Shown: positions 52,771 to 62,875, counted from the stretch's first letter. The stretch: DNA of 64,000 nt from Paratissierella sp033809995 (GCA_033809995.1 JAPXKQ010000005.1:16339-80338), one strand, 5' to 3'. Made by a program: numbers and translations. Notes: generated by a model from the sequence alone, not told the origin.

Positions 52771-54548
52771 TAGTTTTCCTCCTTTGACAACCTATCAACA
52801 ACACTCTTTTCTGGGTCAACTATGATAGTTTTATAATTATCGTAGATTACCATACCAGTCTTTGCATTTTTAGGTTTTCTTACATTTTTTCTTTGAGTAT
52901 AATCTATAGGAATATGTTTTGAATTTTTACCCTTACTAAAATATGAAGCAAGAATTGCTGCTTCTTCTAATGTAGTGTCAGGCACAGCCTTTCCTTCTGA
53001 TTTTATGATTACATGGCTCCCAGGCATACCTTGGACATGTAGCCATAAATCTTCTTTATGAGAAAACTTCAATGTCAAATAATCATTTTGCTTATTGTTT
53101 TTCCCAACATAGATTTTTATATTGTCACTAGAGGTAAATTCCATTGGCTTTGATATTTTTTCCTCTTTTTTCTTTCTACTTTTTTTATCATTGCTTTTTA
53201 GATAACCTTCGCTTATTAACTCTTCTTTAATCTCATCAAGCTCTTCAACTTCAGTAGAGTTTTCGATACTCAAGAGGACATTTTCTAGGTACTCGATTTC
53301 TTCTTCGGTTTCTGGAATTTGCTCTAGAAGTAGTTGATTTGCATTTTTTAGTTTTGAGTATTTTTTATAGTATTTTTGAGCATTATCAACTGGGGAAAGC
53401 TTGATATCTAATGGAACCATAAGCTTCTCCATATTTTCATCATAGAAATTATCAAGTTCTATTTTATCTACGCCCCTTGGTATTTTATAAATATTTGCTG
53501 AAATTAAATCCGCATATATTTTGTATTTCTCCCTATCTTTACTATCAAATAGCTCTTCTTTTTGTTTACCAAGCTTAGATACTGCTCTATCAAGTTTAAC
53601 CTGAATGGATTTTCTTATGGATTGAGATTTTTGACTTATTCTATCCATAATATCTTTTCTTCTATAATAATTATCAAGAATAGAAGAAATGCTATCTGAA
53701 TAAATCTTATTTTCACTACCATATTGGTATAAATCTAGACTATAAAAGGCGATGATATCATTTTTATTACTGTCTGTGATATAAAGAGGAGTATATTCAC
53801 CTTTATTTACGAGATTCATTATTCTATTAAATTCATTATACAAATTATCTATATCTTCTTTATCAAGGCTAATCAAGGTCCTATCTATATCTATATTTCC
53901 CCTAAAACAAATTTCTTTTGCTATCATAGGGCTTAGACCTAGATAATTAAAGTATAAGAATTTATATATAGCGGTATTTTTATTTTCAATTTCAAACAGA
54001 CTTAAAAACTCATCCTTATTAGTTTTTCTTGGATTTTTTTTATCTCCAATAGGAGGGGATTCGTATATAAACCCAGGGAGTATCTGTCTTACTCTGGACA
54101 TATCCTCAGAAACCCTTTTTATTGAATCGATGATTTTATTTGAATTTTTATCTACAAGTATAATATTGCTGTGTTTTCCCATTATCTCAATGATTAGGCG
54201 CTTTTCTGTAGGCTCACCTAATTCATCAATGGCTGAAATATCTATAAAAATAACTCTATCCATTTCAAATTGCTCAATATTTAATATAATTCCACCTGAT
54301 AGATGCTTTCTTAGTAGCATACAAAACATAGGAGGAGCAGGTGGATTTTTCTTTGAATATTTGGTAAGATATATTCTAGGATTGTTGCTACTAGCAGAAA
54401 GTACTAGTCGAGAGCTTTCTGCTTTATTATGAATATTTATTAAGATTTCATCCTTTTCTTGTTGATAGATTTTATCTATTCTACCACCAAGAATTGTTTC
54501 GTTTAATTCTTTAACTACCGCACTTGTTACAACTCCATCAAAAGACAT
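52770..54548 (-). CDS. rqcH: Ribosome quality control factor RqcH (NFACT protein)
   Basis: 592 residues. NFACT-N domain (MSFDGVVTSAVVKELNETI; GGRIDKIYQQEKDEI), HhH-like middle, coiled coil (about 310-440) and NFACT-R (YVGKNNKQNDYLTLK, LWLHVQGMPGSHV). It binds obstructed 50S subunits and adds poly-alanine tails to stalled peptides. Older name: fibronectin-binding protein A. RBS GGAGG at about 6 nt. Confidence 0.94.
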   Translation of the reverse strand: MSFDGVVTSAVVKELNETILGGRIDKIYQQEKDEILINIHNKAESSRLVLSASSNNPRIYLTKYSKKNPPAPPMFCMLLRKHLSGGIILNIEQFEMDRVIFIDISAIDELGEPTEKRLIIEIMGKHSNIILVDKNSNKIIDSIKRVSEDMSRVRQILPGFIYESPPIGDKKNPRKTNKDEFLSLFEIENKNTAIYKFLYFNYLGLSPMIAKEICFRGNIDIDRTLISLDKEDIDNLYNEFNRIMNLVNKGEYTPLYITDSNKNDIIAFYSLDLYQYGSENKIYSDSISSILDNYYRRKDIMDRISQKSQSIRKSIQVKLDRAVSKLGKQKEELFDSKDREKYKIYADLISANIYKIPRGVDKIELDNFYDENMEKLMVPLDIKLSPVDNAQKYYKKYSKLKNANQLLLEQIPETEEEIEYLENVLLSIENSTEVEELDEIKEELISEGYLKSNDKKSRKKKEEKISKPMEFTSSDNIKIYVGKNNKQNDYLTLKFSHKEDLWLHVQGMPGSHVIIKSEGKAVPDTTLEEAAILASYFSKGKNSKHIPIDYTQRKNVRKPKNAKTGMVIYDNYKTIIVDPEKSVVDRLSKEEN

Positions 54549-54592
54549 TTTAAACCTCCAAAATTATTGAATGTTATTAGTATATCACAACT

Positions 54593-54697
54593 AGTGAATA
54601 AGTAATAGTGAATAACGGCGAATAGCTAACAACTAACAGTTAACAGGTAACAATTAAGAATTAAAAATTAAGAATTAAGAATTAAGGATTAAGGATT
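54593..54697. repeat. Degenerate heptamer tandem repeat, 15 units
   Basis: The sequence keeps a period of 7 from 54593 to 54697: AGTGAAT, AAGTAAT, AGTGAAT, AACGGCG, AATAGCT, AACAACT, AACAGTT and so on to AAGAATT, AAGGATT. Downstream 54721-54755 (TTTTTAATTTTTATCTTTT...) is roughly complementary and could fold back on it. The region up to yicC also holds TTGTTAA/TTAACAA (54762-54781) and a TATAAT at 54809. Confidence 0.85.
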
Positions 54698-54844
54698 AAT
54701 TTAATCAACATTTTCCAATCATTTTTAATTTTTATCTTTTAATTTTTAATTATAGTTTGATTTGTTAACATTTCTTAACAATTAGTAGAATTATCTATAC
54801 ATTATATATATAATAGTAGTCCAAAGGAAAAAGAGGTGATATAT

Positions 54845-55723
54845 TTGATAAAAAGTATGACTGGTTATGGCGCGGGTGAATTTTCAAATGAGCATTATAA
54901 GTTTAAGGTTGAAATCAAGTCTGTAAATCACCGATATAGTGATATTACTGTTAAGCTTCCTAGACATATCAATTATCTAGAAGAAATAATCAAAAGAAAT
55001 GTCAAGGAGAAAATTAGTAGAGGCAAGGTTGATGTCTATATAAGTATAGAATATATAAATGAATCAGCTGTGGATGTAAAAATAGATGTACCTCTTGCAA
55101 AGTCCTATAAGGAAGCATTAACAGATTTACTCATTGAGTTAAATATGGATGACAGTATTCGTCTTCACAATATATTGGGAATGCCAGATGTAGTAAGAAC
55201 AGAGAGAAAAGAACTAGATCAAGATATGGTTTGGGAAATCTTAAGTAAGGCCTTATTTTTAGCTTTAGACAATATTATGATTATGAAAGAAGCAGAGGGA
55301 AAAGCACTAAAGGCTGATATTTTAAATAAAATTGATAATATTGAAGGGTTAGTAAATAAGATTGAAGCAAGAGCCCCATTTGTAGTTTTTGACTATAAGC
55401 TTAAATTTAAAGAAAGAATCAAAAATTTACTCGAAGACAATATTGCATTAGACGAGGATAGATTAAGTAATGAAGTAGCATTTTTCGCTGACAAAAGTAG
55501 TATAGATGAGGAGCTTGTAAGACTTTATAGTCATATAAAGCAGTTTAGATCTATTATGGAGGAAGATTGCGTTGGTAGAAAGCTTGATTTTTTAATTCAA
55601 GAGTTCAATAGAGAGACCAATACTATCGGAAGTAAAGCTAATGATATTACTATTTCAAAATATGTAGTTGAATTAAAGGCTGAATTGGAAAAGATAAGAG
55701 AGCAAATTCAAAATATTGAGTAA
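54845..55723 (+). CDS. yicC: YicC/YloC family endoribonuclease
   Basis: 292 residues with the fixed N-terminus MIKSMTGYG and the C-terminal EFNRETNTIGSKA. Family members are endoribonucleases involved in sRNA and mRNA turnover. TTG 54845 is chosen over GTG 54836 because AGAGGTG is the ribosome binding site. First gene of the housekeeping cluster. Confidence 0.9.
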   Translation: MIKSMTGYGAGEFSNEHYKFKVEIKSVNHRYSDITVKLPRHINYLEEIIKRNVKEKISRGKVDVYISIEYINESAVDVKIDVPLAKSYKEALTDLLIELNMDDSIRLHNILGMPDVVRTERKELDQDMVWEILSKALFLALDNIMIMKEAEGKALKADILNKIDNIEGLVNKIEARAPFVVFDYKLKFKERIKNLLEDNIALDEDRLSNEVAFFADKSSIDEELVRLYSHIKQFRSIMEEDCVGRKLDFLIQEFNRETNTIGSKANDITISKYVVELKAELEKIREQIQNIE

Positions 55724-55742
55724 TAGGGGGAATAGTAGGCTC

Positions 55743-55997
55743 ATGAAGTTAGTAAATATTGGATTTGGAAATATTGTTATAGCCGATAGGATAATAACAA
55801 TAGTAAGTCCTGAATCTGCACCTATAAAAAGACTTATTCAAGAATCAAGAGATAAGGGCATACTAATTGATGCAACTTATGGCAGAAGAACTAGATCAGT
55901 AATAATTACAGATAGCAATGTTGTAATACTTGCTGCTATTCAACCTGAGACTATTGCCAATAGATTACAAGCAAAAGATGATTTTACGAATGAATAA
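55743..55997 (+). CDS. remA: RemA/DUF370 family regulator
   Basis: 84 residues; MKLVNIGFGNIV, SPESAPIKRLI and DATYGRRTRSV are characteristic. RemA is a DNA-binding activator of matrix and osmoprotection genes in Bacillus. The yicC-remA-gmk order is conserved in Firmicutes. ATG 55743 is used; upstream in-frame codons lie in the end of yicC. Confidence 0.93.
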   Translation: MKLVNIGFGNIVIADRIITIVSPESAPIKRLIQESRDKGILIDATYGRRTRSVIITDSNVVILAAIQPETIANRLQAKDDFTNE

Positions 55998-56016
55998 AAA
56001 AGGTTGGTGGACTAAA

Positions 56017-56634
56017 TTGTCAAAAGGATTTTTACTTGTACTATCTGGTCCTTCAGGTTGCGGAAAGGGTACAGTAAGTAAATCTCTAATGAGTAAAAGA
56101 GACGACATTGTATTTTCTGTTTCTGCAACCACAAGGAAACCAAGGGTAGGAGAAGAAGATGGAAAGAACTACTTTTTCATAGATGAAAAGAAATTTAAGG
56201 AAATGGTAGATAATGATGAGTTTTTAGAGCATGCCTTTGTTCATACCAATTATTATGGGACTCCTAAGGAATTTGTATTTAACGAAATAGAAAAGGGAGA
56301 AATAGTTTTATTAGAAATCGATGTTCAAGGCGCATTGCAAGTTAAGAAAAACTACAAAGAAGCTGTATTCGTGTTTTTATTACCGCCTACAATGGATGAA
56401 TTGAGAAATAGGATAATAAAAAGAGGCACTGAAACTGCTGAGGATATTAATAGAAGATTTGAGAATGCTTTTAAGGAATTAGATTTCGTGGGGGAATATG
56501 ATTTCTTTGTTGTAAATGATAAAGTTGAAGATGCTGTAAGCGATATAGAAGCTATAATAACATCTGAAAAATTAAGGGTAAAACGACATAAAGATATTAA
56601 GGATAGAGTATTATCACAGGGAGGTAAAAAATAA
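56017..56634 (+). CDS. gmk: Guanylate kinase
   Basis: 205 residues. P-loop SGPSGCGKGT, SATTRKPRVGEEDGKNYFF (GMP site) and RRFENAFKEL are intact. Makes GDP from GMP. TTG 56017 gives the normal N-terminus (MSKGFLLVLSGPSG); ATG 55990, overlapping the remA stop by 8 nt, would add nine residues and remains possible. Confidence 0.95.
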   Translation: MSKGFLLVLSGPSGCGKGTVSKSLMSKRDDIVFSVSATTRKPRVGEEDGKNYFFIDEKKFKEMVDNDEFLEHAFVHTNYYGTPKEFVFNEIEKGEIVLLEIDVQGALQVKKNYKEAVFVFLLPPTMDELRNRIIKRGTETAEDINRRFENAFKELDFVGEYDFFVVNDKVEDAVSDIEAIITSEKLRVKRHKDIKDRVLSQGGKK

Positions 56635-56843
56635 TGTTAAATCCATCATTTAATGATTTTCTTAAAAACGGTGAAAGTAAATATACTTTAGTTATGGTAG
56701 CTGCAAAAAGAGCACGTCAAATAATAGACGGTTCAAAGCCTCTAGTTGAAACTAGCTCCAATAAGCCTGTTACAATAGCTTTAGAAGAATTAGTTGAGGG
56801 TAAATTAGAATTTGAGAAGCCTTCCATTCAAAGTTTAAAGTAG
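56634..56843 (+). CDS. rpoZ: RNA polymerase omega subunit
   Basis: 69 residues; YTLVMVAAKRARQI and KPVTIALEEL are the omega signature. It overlaps the gmk stop by 1 nt (TAATG). AGGGAGG upstream. Confidence 0.93.
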   Translation: MLNPSFNDFLKNGESKYTLVMVAAKRARQIIDGSKPLVETSSNKPVTIALEELVEGKLEFEKPSIQSLK

Positions 56844-56853
56844 GTGTATTCAT

Positions 56854-58062
56854 ATGTTAAAAGGAAAAAATATTTTACTAGGTGTAACTGGGGGCATTGC
56901 GGCATATAAGGCAGCTGATTTGGTCAGCAAACTACGAAAACAACATGGGAATATAGATGTTATAATGACAGAGGGAGCTACTAAGTTCGTTACACCGCTG
57001 ACCTTTCAAACTATGTCTGAGAATATTGTACACACAGATATGTTTGGTACTATTCAACATTTTGATGTTGAGCATATTTCACTTGCTCAAAAAGCTGATG
57101 TAGTACTTATAGCTCCAGCCACAGCAAATACAATTGGTAAAATAGCCAATGGTATAGCAGATAACCTGTTAACTACAGTAGTAATGGCGACAAAGGCAAA
57201 GGTAATTTTTGCTCCTGCAATGAATACTCAAATGTACAATAATGTTGTAGTTCAAGAAAATATGAAAAAACTAAAGAATTTAGGCTATGAATTCATAAAT
57301 CCAGGGGTAGGACTTTTAGCTTGTGGAGATTATGGGGAAGGTAAGATGGCTGAGCCTATTGATATAGTAGAGTATTTGATTAGCCACTTTGTAGAAAAGG
57401 ACTTAATAGGTAAGAAAATAGTAGTTACAGCGGGACCTACTATAGAACCATTGGACCCTGTTCGTTATATGACCAATCATTCTAGTGGGAAAATGGGTTA
57501 TAGTATAGCAAAAGAAGCTCATGATAGAGGTGCAGATGTAGTATTAATCACAGGACCAACTGCATTAGATGAGCCAAAAGGAGTAGATGTGGTAAGAGTT
57601 AACACTACAGAAGAAATGTTTAATGCTGTTGGAAATTATTTCGATACTTGTGATTGCTTAATTAAATCTGCGGCTCCACTTGATTATAAACCAGAAAATG
57701 TGAGCCCAATTAAGATAAAGAAAAAAGATGGGGGAAATGATGAGCTGAATATTAAGTTCATCAGAAATCCTGATATAGCAGCCTATTATGGTAAACAAAA
57801 AAATCAACAAATAATGGTTGGATTTGCTGCTGAGACAAATAATATATTTGAATATGCTTCGGAAAAATTAAAAAAGAAAAATTTGGACTTTATAGTGGCT
57901 AATGATGTAACAGAAGTTGGAGCAGGGTTTAAGTCTGATACAAACATTGTCGCTATTATTGATAAAAATGGTGATGTAGAAAAGCACCCTATTATGAGTA
58001 AAAAAGAAGTTGCTAAGGTTATTTTGGATAAGGTTTCTCTTTTAATGAATAAGGATGTATAG
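56854..58062 (+). CDS. coaBC: Phosphopantothenoylcysteine decarboxylase/synthetase CoaBC
   Basis: 402 residues. CoaC flavoprotein half (GVTGGIAAYKAADL; PAMNTQMY; GLLACGDYGEG with catalytic Cys) and CoaB half (TAGPTIEPLDPVRYMTNHSSGKMG; KKKNLDFIVANDV). Performs two steps of coenzyme A synthesis. Ten nt after rpoZ. Confidence 0.95.
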   Translation: MLKGKNILLGVTGGIAAYKAADLVSKLRKQHGNIDVIMTEGATKFVTPLTFQTMSENIVHTDMFGTIQHFDVEHISLAQKADVVLIAPATANTIGKIANGIADNLLTTVVMATKAKVIFAPAMNTQMYNNVVVQENMKKLKNLGYEFINPGVGLLACGDYGEGKMAEPIDIVEYLISHFVEKDLIGKKIVVTAGPTIEPLDPVRYMTNHSSGKMGYSIAKEAHDRGADVVLITGPTALDEPKGVDVVRVNTTEEMFNAVGNYFDTCDCLIKSAAPLDYKPENVSPIKIKKKDGGNDELNIKFIRNPDIAAYYGKQKNQQIMVGFAAETNNIFEYASEKLKKKNLDFIVANDVTEVGAGFKSDTNIVAIIDKNGDVEKHPIMSKKEVAKVILDKVSLLMNKDV

Positions 58063-58215
58063 AAAGGTTACTGTTCACAGTAGGGCAGATTTTTCATTTA
58101 TCACAGGATGCCGGCATATGCCTGGGATCCTTCGAAAGCAGTGATGATATTGTCCGTCTCAGGACGACCCTAAAGGGTCGATTGTGAAATGTGAATTGTG
58201 TAGCATAGAAAGGTT
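58059..58215. mobile_element. MITE-like insertion flanked by 11-bp direct repeats
   Basis: ATAGAAAGGTT occurs at 58059-58069 and 58205-58215. The 135 bp between them are clearly richer in G+C than the flanks, carry TTCACA near one end and TGTGAA near the other, and contain small perfect hairpins (CGACCC-TAAA-GGGTCG; palindrome GGCATATGCC). The coaBC stop lies within the left repeat. No ORF. Confidence 0.6.
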
Positions 58216-58222
58216 TGATTAA

Positions 58223-60697
58223 ATGAAGTATGCTCAAGTAATAGTTGATAATAGGGCATCCGTATTGGACAGGCCCTTTACATATAAGGTTGGCCCTTTA
58301 TTTAAAGATATTTTAAAAGAAGGCATGAGGGTTATAGTTCCCTTTGGTAATGGGAACAAACCTATAAAGGGCTTTGTAATCAGAATTCAGGATGATTTTA
58401 AATGCAATTATAAATTAAAAGAGATAATAGATATTTTAGATGATAAACCACTAATTTCAAAAGAATTAATACAATTGGGCCTGTGGATTAAGGACGAATA
58501 TCTTTCACCATATTTAGATGCTTTTCAACCTATATTACCACCTGGAGATTATAAAGAAATTAACACCTTTGTAGAGCTACCTAAGAAAGAAATAATTACG
58601 CTTAAATTGGACAATGATGAAAAAAAGATAATCGATTATTTATCTTTAAACAGCCCTATTCTTTTATCAAAATTAAAAGAAGATTTAAAGATTAGTAATA
58701 TAAATCCCATATTAAATAAGCTAGAATATGAGGGAATCATTGAAATAAATATAGATATTAAGACAACTATTACCAAGAAAACAGAAAAATGGGCTAAACT
58801 CAATCCAAATTATACTATTAATGAGGTTTTAGAAATAGTAGGTAATAGAGCAAGAAAGCAAATAGAAATAGTAAATTACTTAAATATAAATGGTGAAAGT
58901 CAATGTACTAGACTTATAGAAAAGCTGAATACCTCTTTGAGTACATTAAGAGCTCTAGAAAAAAGAAATGTTGTAGAGATCTATGATAGAGAAGTAAAAA
59001 GGGAAGCAGTCAAAAGAGAGATTCCATATTATGGGAAATACACATTGACAGATGAACAGTATAGAGCCTTTGCAAGCATCTTAAAAAAAAGACAGGGGGG
59101 CGGTTCGTGTGTCTGTGAAAAACATAACAAATTTCTAATCCATGGAATTACTGGGAGTGGGAAAACAGAAATTTATCTGCAGCTAGTTGAGGAAATGTTA
59201 AAAAAGGACAAGGATACTATCATCTTGGTACCTGAAATATCCCTTACCCCTCAGACCATTGATAGATTTATGGGACGCTTTGGTGAAAAGGTTGCTGTAA
59301 TCCATAGCAAACTTTCTCCAGGAGAGAGATTTGATCAATGGAGAAGCATAAAGACTGGTAAAGTAAAGCTTGTAGTAGGTGCAAGATCTGCTATCTTTGC
59401 TCCCTTTAAAAACTTAGGGCTTATAATCATAGATGAGGAGCATGAAAATACCTACAAATCATCTCAAAATCCAAAATATGATACAATAGATGTTGCGGAG
59501 AAAAGATGTGAGCTAGAAAATTCTATACTTGTATTAGGAACCGCTACTCCATCCATTGAAACATATTATAAAGCTCAAAAAGGGGAATATGAACTTTTAG
59601 AGTTAAAGCAGCGAGCCAATAAACAAGAACTACCAGAAGTCATTTTAGTTGATATGAGGGATGAATTAAACTCAGGCAACAAATCAATTTTTAGCCGTGC
59701 ATTATATAATGAAATTAAGGCTAATTTAGAAAATAAAAAACAAACTATATTGTTTTTAAATAGAAGAGGGTTTTCAACCTTTGTATCCTGTAGAAACTGT
59801 GGTTACGTTGTAAAATGTAAATATTGTGATATATCTATGACCTATCATAGAAATATAGATAAGCTTAGATGTCACTATTGTGGTGAAACGAAAGATACGC
59901 CAAATGTATGCCCAAGCTGTGGTAGTAAGTATATCAAATATTTTGGCATAGGCACAGAGCAGGTGGAGGAAAGTACAAAGGAGCTATTTCCAGAGGCTAA
60001 TGTGGTAAGAATGGATAGTGACACTACCTCGGAAAAAGGTAGTTATGAAGATATACTTGAAGAAATGAAAATGGGGAAAATTGATATATTGATAGGAACC
60101 CAAATGATTTCGAAGGGTTTAGACTTTCCCAATGTAACATTAGTAGGAGTTATAGCTGCAGATACAACCTTAAATCTTCCAGACTTTAGATCTCCTGAAA
60201 AAGCATTTCAGCTTGTGACACAGGTAGCTGGCAGGGCGGGAAGAGGAGATGTTTTGGGCAAGGTTGTACTTCAAACGTACAATCCTGAGCATTATAGTAT
60301 TGAATATGCAAGGCTACAGGATTATAATAGCTTTTATAAGACAGAAGTTATGCTAAGAAAAGAGTTTTTATACCCTCCTTTTATAAATATTATTAGTATT
60401 CTAGTTTATGGAGAAGATATTTATAACGTACGTGATGTAATCGGCAAGTGTTTTGATATAATAAAGAAGGAATCATCTTTTATTACTAACTTTAACAAAT
60501 ACGTAATAGGACCAAATCCTGCACCATTAGAAAAAATTAAAAATAATTATAGATGGCAAATTATTTTGAAGATTGAGGATAATCATATGGAATATATGAA
60601 GGATATTATAAAAAGGGTATGTATATTAAATGAGTATAATTTAAAAATAGATAATGTTAAATTTAGCATAGATATAAATCCGCTGACAATTTTATAG
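58223..60697 (+). CDS. priA: Primosomal protein N' (replication restart helicase PriA)
   Basis: 824 residues. 3'-DNA-binding N-domain, Walker A HGITGSGKTE, IIDEEHE, Zn-binding cysteines (CRNCGYVVKCKYC; CHYCG; CPSCGS), and IGTQMISKGLDFPNV / QVAGRAGRG. Reloads the replisome at stalled forks. AGAAAGG before ATG comes from the right repeat of the insertion. Confidence 0.96.
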   Translation: MKYAQVIVDNRASVLDRPFTYKVGPLFKDILKEGMRVIVPFGNGNKPIKGFVIRIQDDFKCNYKLKEIIDILDDKPLISKELIQLGLWIKDEYLSPYLDAFQPILPPGDYKEINTFVELPKKEIITLKLDNDEKKIIDYLSLNSPILLSKLKEDLKISNINPILNKLEYEGIIEINIDIKTTITKKTEKWAKLNPNYTINEVLEIVGNRARKQIEIVNYLNINGESQCTRLIEKLNTSLSTLRALEKRNVVEIYDREVKREAVKREIPYYGKYTLTDEQYRAFASILKKRQGGGSCVCEKHNKFLIHGITGSGKTEIYLQLVEEMLKKDKDTIILVPEISLTPQTIDRFMGRFGEKVAVIHSKLSPGERFDQWRSIKTGKVKLVVGARSAIFAPFKNLGLIIIDEEHENTYKSSQNPKYDTIDVAEKRCELENSILVLGTATPSIETYYKAQKGEYELLELKQRANKQELPEVILVDMRDELNSGNKSIFSRALYNEIKANLENKKQTILFLNRRGFSTFVSCRNCGYVVKCKYCDISMTYHRNIDKLRCHYCGETKDTPNVCPSCGSKYIKYFGIGTEQVEESTKELFPEANVVRMDSDTTSEKGSYEDILEEMKMGKIDILIGTQMISKGLDFPNVTLVGVIAADTTLNLPDFRSPEKAFQLVTQVAGRAGRGDVLGKVVLQTYNPEHYSIEYARLQDYNSFYKTEVMLRKEFLYPPFINIISILVYGEDIYNVRDVIGKCFDIIKKESSFITNFNKYVIGPNPAPLEKIKNNYRWQIILKIEDNHMEYMKDIIKRVCILNEYNLKIDNVKFSIDINPLTIL

Positions 60698-60707
60698 GAG
60701 GAAAGAA

Positions 60708-61190
60708 ATGGCTTTAAGGGAAATAAGATTAGATGGAGATCCGATTTTAAGAAAGATTTCTAAGGAAATAACAGATATTAATGATAGAATTAAAATATTG
60801 CTTGATGATATGGTAGAGACTATGGATAATGCAGATGGTGTAGGTCTTGCAGCTCCACAAGTTGGAGTCCTAAGACGCGCAATTGTTATAGATGTAGGCG
60901 AAGGACCTATAAAACTTATAAATCCAGAATTGGTAGAGAAGTCTGGTGAGTGTATCGACGTTGAAGGATGTTTATCTGTACCTTCAAAATCTGGCAAGGT
61001 AAAAAGACCTGAATGGGTCAAGGTAAATTATCTTGATGTAAATGGTATTGAAAATATTATTGAAGGCACTGGTCTATTGGCTAGAGCACTGTGTCACGAA
61101 ATAGACCATCTAGATGGGATACTATATACCGATCTAGCTATTGAAACCTATGATGATGACGACTTAGATGAAGAAGATATAGAGGAGTAG
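60708..61190 (+). CDS. def: Peptide deformylase
   Basis: 160 residues with the three motifs GVGLAAPQVG, EGCLSVP and HEIDHLDG (metal Cys and two His). Removes formyl groups from nascent proteins. Ten nt after priA, AGGAGG start. Confidence 0.96.
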   Translation: MALREIRLDGDPILRKISKEITDINDRIKILLDDMVETMDNADGVGLAAPQVGVLRRAIVIDVGEGPIKLINPELVEKSGECIDVEGCLSVPSKSGKVKRPEWVKVNYLDVNGIENIIEGTGLLARALCHEIDHLDGILYTDLAIETYDDDDLDEEDIEE

Positions 61191-61197
61191 ATGTTAA

Positions 61198-62130
61198 GTG
61201 AATATAATTTTTATGGGGACACCGGATTTTGCAGTACCTTGCCTTGTTAAATTACATGAGGAAGGCTACAACATTGATTTGGTTGTGACCCAAAAGGATA
61301 GACCAAAAGGTAGAGGAAAAAAAATTCAATATCCTCCAATCAAGGAAAAGGCATTGGAATTGGGACTTAAGGTTTATCAACCTGATAGTATTAATAGCAA
61401 AGAAAGCATAGCTAAATTAAAAGAATTAAATCCTGATTTTATAATTGTAGTTGCCTTTGGACAGATTCTCAAAAAAGAAGTTCTAGATATTCCTAAATAT
61501 GATTGTATAAATGTACATGCATCACTACTACCGAAATATAGAGGTGCAGCACCAATTAACTGGGCTATTATAAATGGTGAGTTGGAGACAGGAATTACAA
61601 TTATGGAAATGGAAGAGGGGCTTGATTCAGGAGATATGATTTTAAGCCAAGCCATTGATATCACTCAGGAGGATGATTTTGAGTCTTTGCACGATAAACT
61701 TTCTGAAATAGGAGCAAATCTTTTAATTGAGGCTTTAGACAATATAAAAATGGGAAAAGACAAGAGAATTGAACAAGATGATAATCTCTCATCCTATGCA
61801 CCTATGATCTTTAAGGATACTGGTAAAATTCATTGGAATAAATCTGGAAAAGATATATACAATTTAATTATGGGATTAAGACCTACTCCTAGTGCATATA
61901 CAATATATAATGATACGATGATGAAAATTCACAAAGCAAGTCTTAAGCCTAAGTTTAATGATGCAGAAGTGGGAAAGATAATTAAGGTCAACAAAGAAGG
62001 TATTTTTGTGAATTCTAATGATAAATGTGTAGTTATCGAAGAAATACAATTTCCTGGAAAGAAAAAAATGAGTGTAAAAGATTATTTGGCGGGTAATAAA
62101 CTAGAAGAGGGAATAATATTTAAGTCATAG
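61198..62130 (+). CDS. fmt: Methionyl-tRNA formyltransferase
   Basis: 310 residues. FMGTPDFAVP, HASLLPKYRGAAPINWAI (catalytic loop) and C-terminal OB domain. Formylates initiator Met-tRNA, pairing functionally with def directly upstream. GTG 61198 after AGAGGAG. Confidence 0.95.
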   Translation: MNIIFMGTPDFAVPCLVKLHEEGYNIDLVVTQKDRPKGRGKKIQYPPIKEKALELGLKVYQPDSINSKESIAKLKELNPDFIIVVAFGQILKKEVLDIPKYDCINVHASLLPKYRGAAPINWAIINGELETGITIMEMEEGLDSGDMILSQAIDITQEDDFESLHDKLSEIGANLLIEALDNIKMGKDKRIEQDDNLSSYAPMIFKDTGKIHWNKSGKDIYNLIMGLRPTPSAYTIYNDTMMKIHKASLKPKFNDAEVGKIIKVNKEGIFVNSNDKCVVIEEIQFPGKKKMSVKDYLAGNKLEEGIIFKS

Positions 62131-62144
62131 AAAGGAGAATTTAT

Positions 62145-62837
62145 ATGTATCCATATGGTGTGTACTTTGATACTACATGGCTAATATATGTATTACCAGC
62201 ATTACTATTTGCAAGTTGGGCACAAATGAAAATAAGTAGTGCATTTAACAAATACTCAAGGGTATCCAGTGAAACAGGTCTTACTGGATCACAGGTAGCT
62301 AGGATGATTTTGGATAGAAATGGACTTTATGATGTAAGGGTCGAACAAGTACCTGGTAATCTTACTGACCATTATGACCCAAGAAGCAGGGTTTTAAGAT
62401 TATCTAATAGTGTATATGGCTCTACAAGTATAGCTGCAATGAGCGTTGCAGCACATGAAACAGGTCATGCAATCCAACATTCTGAAGGGTATTTTCCATT
62501 AATATTAAGAAACAATGTTGCTCCTATAGCAAATATCGGAGCGAGATCAGTATGGATTTTTATTCTTTTAGGTTTTGTGTTTATGCCAATTTTAATTGAA
62601 GTTGGTATTTTACTATTTTTAGCTGTAGTATTATTTCAAGTAATTACATTACCAGTTGAATTCAATGCCAGTAGAAGAGCATTAGCGCAATTAGAAAATG
62701 GAATAGCACCACAAAGTAAATTAAAACCAGCAAAGGAAGTATTGACTGCTGCAGCTTTAACATATGTTGCGGCAACATTAGTAGCAATAGGACAATTGTT
62801 ACGACTACTAGCTATAACAGATAGAAGAAGAGATTAA
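62145..62837 (+). CDS. Neutral zinc metallopeptidase, YugP family
   Basis: 230 residues. N-terminal membrane helix, HETGHAIQH (HExxH Zn site) and two central hydrophobic spans, then a Lys/Ala-rich helix end. Membrane-bound protease of unknown substrate found in this position in many Clostridia. RBS AAAGGAG. Confidence 0.9.
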   Translation: MYPYGVYFDTTWLIYVLPALLFASWAQMKISSAFNKYSRVSSETGLTGSQVARMILDRNGLYDVRVEQVPGNLTDHYDPRSRVLRLSNSVYGSTSIAAMSVAAHETGHAIQHSEGYFPLILRNNVAPIANIGARSVWIFILLGFVFMPILIEVGILLFLAVVLFQVITLPVEFNASRRALAQLENGIAPQSKLKPAKEVLTAAALTYVAATLVAIGQLLRLLAITDRRRD

Positions 62838-62838
62838 T

Positions 62839-62858
62839 AAGGGGGCAACCCCTTTTTT
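62839..62858 (+). terminator. Short G/C hairpin terminator or attenuator
   Basis: AAGGGG (62839-62844), GCAA loop, CCCCTT (62849-62854), then TTTT. It lies between the peptidase and rsmB, so rsmB may depend partly on read-through. Confidence 0.8.
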
Positions 62859-62875
62859 GTTTAGGAGGAAATTCG

